From assembly GCA_003584865.1 (NCBI GenBank), contig QVQE01000095.1, positions 1-43,630 on the forward strand: DNA of 43,630 bases, read 5' to 3'. Source of the stretch: Methylococcales bacterium (GTDB taxonomy: Bacteria > Pseudomonadota > Gammaproteobacteria > Methylococcales > Methylomonadaceae). Positions 39,944 to 43,630 of the stretch are shown piece by piece. Position 1 is the first letter of the stretch. Every line of letters begins with the position of its first letter. Position numbers and translations under genes: made by a program. The notes under the pieces were generated by a model. The model was not told the DNA's origin, ran no database searches, and saw nothing but the letters and a program-made list of their open reading frames with translations.

Positions 39944-42514
39944 GTGCGTAACCACACCAGTTCAGCCGACGATATTGGCGCACAGTATTACGCAACACAA
40001 CTGGGTATATATGATGAAATGTATGCCACAGAAAATAAAGCGTTACCCTATTGGGAACGCTTTATGGCTGCGCTTAATAGCATGGGAAGTGAAAAGCTTG
40101 AGCTGCGTCGCAGAGAAGCTCAACGTTTACTGCGTGAAAATGGCGTTACCTATAATGTGTATGGTGACTCACAGAACCTGACTAGGCCGTGGCGACTAGA
40201 CCCCGTTCCTTTACTGATCAGTAGTGAAGAATGGCTGGTTATTGAAGCGGGCTTAAAGCAACGCGCAGATCTATTAGATTTGATATTAAAAGATATCTAC
40301 GGTAAACAGAATTTACTAAAGAAAGGCTTGTTGCCAGCGGAGTTGGTATTTGGTCACGAAGGGTTCTTGCATTCGTGTGTGGGCACTTTGCACAATCAAA
40401 AGCGACATTTGACCATTTATTCAGCCAATCTTGCCCGCGGCCCGAATGGCATGATGTGGGTTTTAGATGATCGAACTCAAGCACCTTCTGGCTCTGGCTA
40501 CGCCTTGGAAAATCGTACCGTGATGGCGCGGGTTTTACCGGATATTTTTCGTGAAACGCAAGTTCATCGTCTATCGGGTTTTTTTAAGTCCTTACATAAG
40601 GGGCTTGTTGATATAGCGCCCAATAATAAAGAAGACCCGCGTATTGTTATCATGACCCCAGGGCCACTTAACGAGACCTATTTTGAACACGCTTACTTAG
40701 CGGCTTATTTAGGCTATACCTTGGTGCAAGGTGGTGATTTAACGGTGCGTGATGGTCGTGTCTGGCTTAAATCTTTGGCGGGTTTACAAGCGGTTGATGT
40801 TATTTTAAGACGTGTCGATGATTCTTTTTGTGATCCTTTAGAATTTCGTAGTGAATCAAAACTGGGTGTGGCGGGCTTGCTTGAGGTAGTTCGGCGAGGT
40901 AATGTTGCGATTGCTAATCCTTTTGGGAGTAGCGTTTTAGAAAATCCTGCTCTATTAGCCTTTTTACCTCGATTAGCCCGTTACTATTTGAATGAAGAGC
41001 TTAAATTACCTTCAATTGCAACTTGGTGGTGTGGGCAACGTCGAGAGCGTGAATTTGTTTTGCAGCATCTTGATAGTTTAGTGATTAAACCGATTAACCG
41101 TAGTATTGGTAATCAGACCGTGTTTGGTGGCAGCTTAAGTAGTAAAGAAAAAGACTATTTACGCGGTCAAATTTTAGCTAAACCGCATTTATTTATCGGT
41201 CAAGAGCGCGTCAGCTTTTCTACCTTACCGGCTTTTATCGACCATCAGATTGAACCACGTAATGCTGTTTTACGTAATTTTGTGGTTGCCTGTGGTGATA
41301 ATTATGAAGTGATGCCGGGTGGGTTAACACGGGTTGCTCGCCAAAAAGATAACTTTATCGTTTCAAATCAAGCGGGCGGCATCAGTAAAGATACTTGGGT
41401 ACTGGCTTCTGAACCCGATAAGCCGGTTAGTTTATGGACTCAACCTAAACGCCATCAACTCATTGATGCAGTCACTGAACCCTTAACCAGTCGTGCAGCG
41501 GATAATCTTTTCTGGGTAGGTCGACATCTTGAACGCACTGAAGCGGTTACTCGGCTGTTACGCTCTATTTTGGTTAATTTTAGAGTCTCCTCTGAATCTA
41601 AAGATCCGATTGATAATGAGTGTTTAAACGTTTTGTTGCGAACTCTGACACAAGTGACAGGTACTTATCCAGGATTTATCAATGGTGATGAAGCGCTGCT
41701 CAATAAGCCCGTACCCGAGTTGTTTTCGCTGGTTAAAGACGGTTATCGAAAAGGTTCTCTGACGGCTAATATTCAAGCCTTCTTTCAGGCGGCATTTAGC
41801 ATCCGTGATCTCTGGTCACAAGATACTTGGCGAAGTGTTGATAATATTCAGCGGCGCTGGCAGCAACGGGTTATTAGCAATGAAATTAATGTTGATCAAT
41901 TACCGAATCATTTAGATGATTTAATTACCGATATTGTTGCTTTTACGGGCTTAACCAGTGAAAGCATGACCCGAGAAGCCGCCTGGTTGATGATGGATAG
42001 TGGTCGTCGGTTAGAGCGTGCCTTAGCGCTTATCGCTTTAATGCGTTCTACGTTAGCGTTAAAGCATGGTGATGTTTTACAAAATCAGGTGCTTGAAGCG
42101 GTACTTGTATCAACGGATAGTTTAACCATTTATCAACGTCGTTATCGTTCTTATATTCAACTACCTTTAGTGCTGGAGTTATTGTTACTGGATGTGACTC
42201 ATCCAAGGTCTGTTGCTTATCAATTGCATCAGTTATCTATTCATATTAGTGCGTTACCTAGAGTGAATGTGACCAGTCAGTTAAGCAAAGAAGAACGTTT
42301 GATTCTAAAAGCGTACACTGATTTGCGATTGTGCAATGTATTTGAGTTAACCCAAGTGAGTGAAGACGAGGGGATTTATACAGAGTTTGAGAAGTTGCTT
42401 TCCAATACAACCGATTTGTTGTGGCAACTAGCCGAGAGTATTGCAGATGCTTATTTTAGTCATTCCCAAACTTCACAGTTACTCATACATAAAACGACTG
42501 AGGATGAACTTTGA
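39944..42514 (+). CDS. Circularly permuted ATP-grasp / Alpha-E fusion protein
   Basis: An 856-aa protein with two parts. Residues ~15-490 form the circularly permuted ATP-grasp domain (COG2308 type): VYGDSQNLTRPWRLDPVPLL, LYSANLARGPNGMMWVL-like segments, IVIMTPGPLNETYFEHAYLA, VIKPINRSIGNQTVFGG. From ~510 an all-helical Alpha-E domain (COG2307 type) begins with RAADNLFWVGRHLERTEA and runs to the end. These are separate genes in many genomes, so this is a fusion. Expected role: ATP-dependent amide-bond formation on an unknown peptide, together with the flanking transglutaminases. GTG start with AAGGAAAAATAC. It overlaps the next gene by 4 nt (TTGA). Confidence 0.92.
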   Translation: MRNHTSSADDIGAQYYATQLGIYDEMYATENKALPYWERFMAALNSMGSEKLELRRREAQRLLRENGVTYNVYGDSQNLTRPWRLDPVPLLISSEEWLVIEAGLKQRADLLDLILKDIYGKQNLLKKGLLPAELVFGHEGFLHSCVGTLHNQKRHLTIYSANLARGPNGMMWVLDDRTQAPSGSGYALENRTVMARVLPDIFRETQVHRLSGFFKSLHKGLVDIAPNNKEDPRIVIMTPGPLNETYFEHAYLAAYLGYTLVQGGDLTVRDGRVWLKSLAGLQAVDVILRRVDDSFCDPLEFRSESKLGVAGLLEVVRRGNVAIANPFGSSVLENPALLAFLPRLARYYLNEELKLPSIATWWCGQRREREFVLQHLDSLVIKPINRSIGNQTVFGGSLSSKEKDYLRGQILAKPHLFIGQERVSFSTLPAFIDHQIEPRNAVLRNFVVACGDNYEVMPGGLTRVARQKDNFIVSNQAGGISKDTWVLASEPDKPVSLWTQPKRHQLIDAVTEPLTSRAADNLFWVGRHLERTEAVTRLLRSILVNFRVSSESKDPIDNECLNVLLRTLTQVTGTYPGFINGDEALLNKPVPELFSLVKDGYRKGSLTANIQAFFQAAFSIRDLWSQDTWRSVDNIQRRWQQRVISNEINVDQLPNHLDDLITDIVAFTGLTSESMTREAAWLMMDSGRRLERALALIALMRSTLALKHGDVLQNQVLEAVLVSTDSLTIYQRRYRSYIQLPLVLELLLLDVTHPRSVAYQLHQLSIHISALPRVNVTSQLSKEERLILKAYTDLRLCNVFELTQVSEDEGIYTEFEKLLSNTTDLLWQLAESIADAYFSHSQTSQLLIHKTTEDEL

Positions 42515-43452
42515 AATACAGAATTACGCATAGCACGCTGTATCATTACAGTCAGCCGGTTGGCTTGTGCCAGAATGAAGCGCGACTACAACCCAGAAAC
42601 TTTTGGCGTCAACATTGCCATTCCAGTTATTTCGATATTATGCCTGACCCCATTGATTTTCAGGAGCGCCTAGATTTTTTTGGCAATCGGGTCGCTTATT
42701 TCGCTGTTCAAAAACCTCACACTAAATTGAATGTGACCGCTATCAGTGAAGTGACCATTTTTCCTAGACAAAATGTATTAGAACTCTTTAACCAGATAGC
42801 GTGGGAACCAGTTCGCAATATTTTACAGGGAATACCGCAACCGGGGCAGTCACAGTCACAAAGTCTGCAAAGCCAAGTGCTATGGCAAAACCAGGATTAT
42901 GCACAAGAGGTGTTTGATGCTAAGCAATATCTTCTGGATTCACCAATGGTTAGTGTTACGCCAGAACTGGCAGAATATGCACGAATTTCATTTCAAACTA
43001 ATCGACCCTTAGTTGATGTAGTCCATGATTTAATGGCGCGTATTTACCATGATTTTACTTATGATCCTACATTTACCACAATAGCGACACCGTTATCGGA
43101 TGTGCTGAATTTTCGGCGCGGTGTTTGTCAGGATTTTGCTCATTTAGCCATTGGCTGTTTGCGGGCTTATGGTATAGCCGCCCGATACATCAGTGGTTAT
43201 GTTGAAACCTTACCTGAACCGGGTAAACAGCGCTTAACGGGCGCTGATGCTTCGCATGCCTGGTTTTCTGTTTATATCCCTAATTCGGGTTGGCTAGATT
43301 TTGATCCAACAAATAATACCATTCCTCTTGATCAGCATATTACTTTAGCATGGGGGCGTGATTTTTCAGATGTAACACCCCTTAAAGGTATTGCTTTTGG
43401 TGGTGGTCAGCACGTCTTGTCCGTATCAGTCGATGTGTTAAGGATTGAGTAA
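42511..43452 (+). CDS. Transglutaminase-like cysteine peptidase-fold protein
   Basis: A 313-aa protein with the bacterial transglutaminase N-terminal domain (YRITHSTLYHYSQPVGLCQN, residues ~2-90) and a transglutaminase core at ~150-290. Triad: Cys206 in RRGVCQDFAH, His in DASHAWFSVYIP and Asp in LDFDPTNN. Such proteins are predicted amidases or transpeptidases acting on the product of the ATP-grasp/Alpha-E partner. The TTG start overlaps the preceding stop, indicating translational coupling. It appears to end the cluster; a new RBS-led gene follows 92 nt later. Confidence 0.93.
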   Translation: MKYRITHSTLYHYSQPVGLCQNEARLQPRNFWRQHCHSSYFDIMPDPIDFQERLDFFGNRVAYFAVQKPHTKLNVTAISEVTIFPRQNVLELFNQIAWEPVRNILQGIPQPGQSQSQSLQSQVLWQNQDYAQEVFDAKQYLLDSPMVSVTPELAEYARISFQTNRPLVDVVHDLMARIYHDFTYDPTFTTIATPLSDVLNFRRGVCQDFAHLAIGCLRAYGIAARYISGYVETLPEPGKQRLTGADASHAWFSVYIPNSGWLDFDPTNNTIPLDQHITLAWGRDFSDVTPLKGIAFGGGQHVLSVSVDVLRIE

Positions 43453-43544
43453 GTTTTACTATCTTCAATGCGGCGAGTTCGGCATCTACTTTCTTATTTT
43501 TAAATCGTTACAAACATCTTAATTTTTACTTTAATGGAGGTTAC

Positions 43545-43630
43545 ATGTCTACTATACATCTTATTGGCGGAGAAAAAGGCGGAGTAGGTAAATCGGTTGT
43601 TGCGCGATTGTTAGCGCAATATATGATTGA
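43545..43630 (+). CDS. ParA/MinD-like P-loop ATPase, 5' end only
   Basis: The window cuts this gene after 28 codons. MSTIHLIGGEKGGVGKSVVAR shows a deviant Walker A motif (KGGVGKS) at residues ~11-17, typical of the ParA/MinD/CobQ superfamily. A strong RBS (AATGGAGG) lies 5 nt before the ATG. Function within the superfamily, for instance partitioning, septum placement or localisation, cannot be judged from this fragment. Confidence 0.82.
   Translation, partial: MSTIHLIGGEKGGVGKSVVARLLAQYMI

Overview
The window looks like a chromosome segment of a gammaproteobacterium of moderate-to-low GC. The core genes (groES-groEL under a CIRCE element, argD-argF, grxD, rnt, pyrC, fmdB-aspS-nadA) and the accessory set (exosortase-associated small protein, OFA-type MFS carrier, transglutaminase/ATP-grasp cluster) would fit a methanotroph-like Methylococcales genome. 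That placement is inference: no methane oxidation gene is present and no database search was run.

Layout. 1-9.6 kb: a small Fn3-like protein, a TonB-dependent receptor divergent from a heavy-metal-type RND pump, a TIGR04073-like exported protein, a Bax inhibitor-1 family protein and an OFA-family MFS transporter. 9.6-18.6 kb: an accessory, defence-like island. It holds a decayed VapBC module, an orphan 3' end of a diversified FGE-like gene, an AbiEi/AbiEii toxin-antitoxin pair, and a tight four-gene operon (TIR protein, MoxR-type AAA+ ATPase, a large vWA-like/FGE-like fusion, a second FGE-like protein). It ends with a gutted DUF4160 gene carrying a single type I-E-like CRISPR repeat. 18.7-31.1 kb: housekeeping genes. 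31.3-34.9 kb: a CstA-type carrier with a HIT protein, and an unknown membrane protein. 35.1-43.5 kb: a transglutaminase-DUF2126 / circularly permuted ATP-grasp-Alpha-E / transglutaminase cluster with a citrate synthase gene inside it. The window ends in the start of a ParA/MinD-like P-loop gene.

The central find is in the island. The two tandem FGE-like genes end in the same roughly 129-bp stretch. There they differ at 18 nucleotides, all in the first or second position of 12 codons that keep the same third base (C or T); no silent change occurs in this stretch, although the flanking duplicated sequence has many. This is the footprint expected of a diversity-generating retroelement (DGR) acting on AAY codons of a template repeat. 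A GC-rich hairpin (8-bp stem, 4-nt loop) follows the second copy, is half deleted in the first, and survives in an orphan third copy 7.8 kb upstream. No reverse transcriptase, Avd or template repeat is visible, so any DGR must act from elsewhere. Together with TIR, MoxR and a vWA-like fold, the picture is of an NTPase-coupled conflict or self-recognition system whose sensor tip is, or was, diversified by retrohoming.
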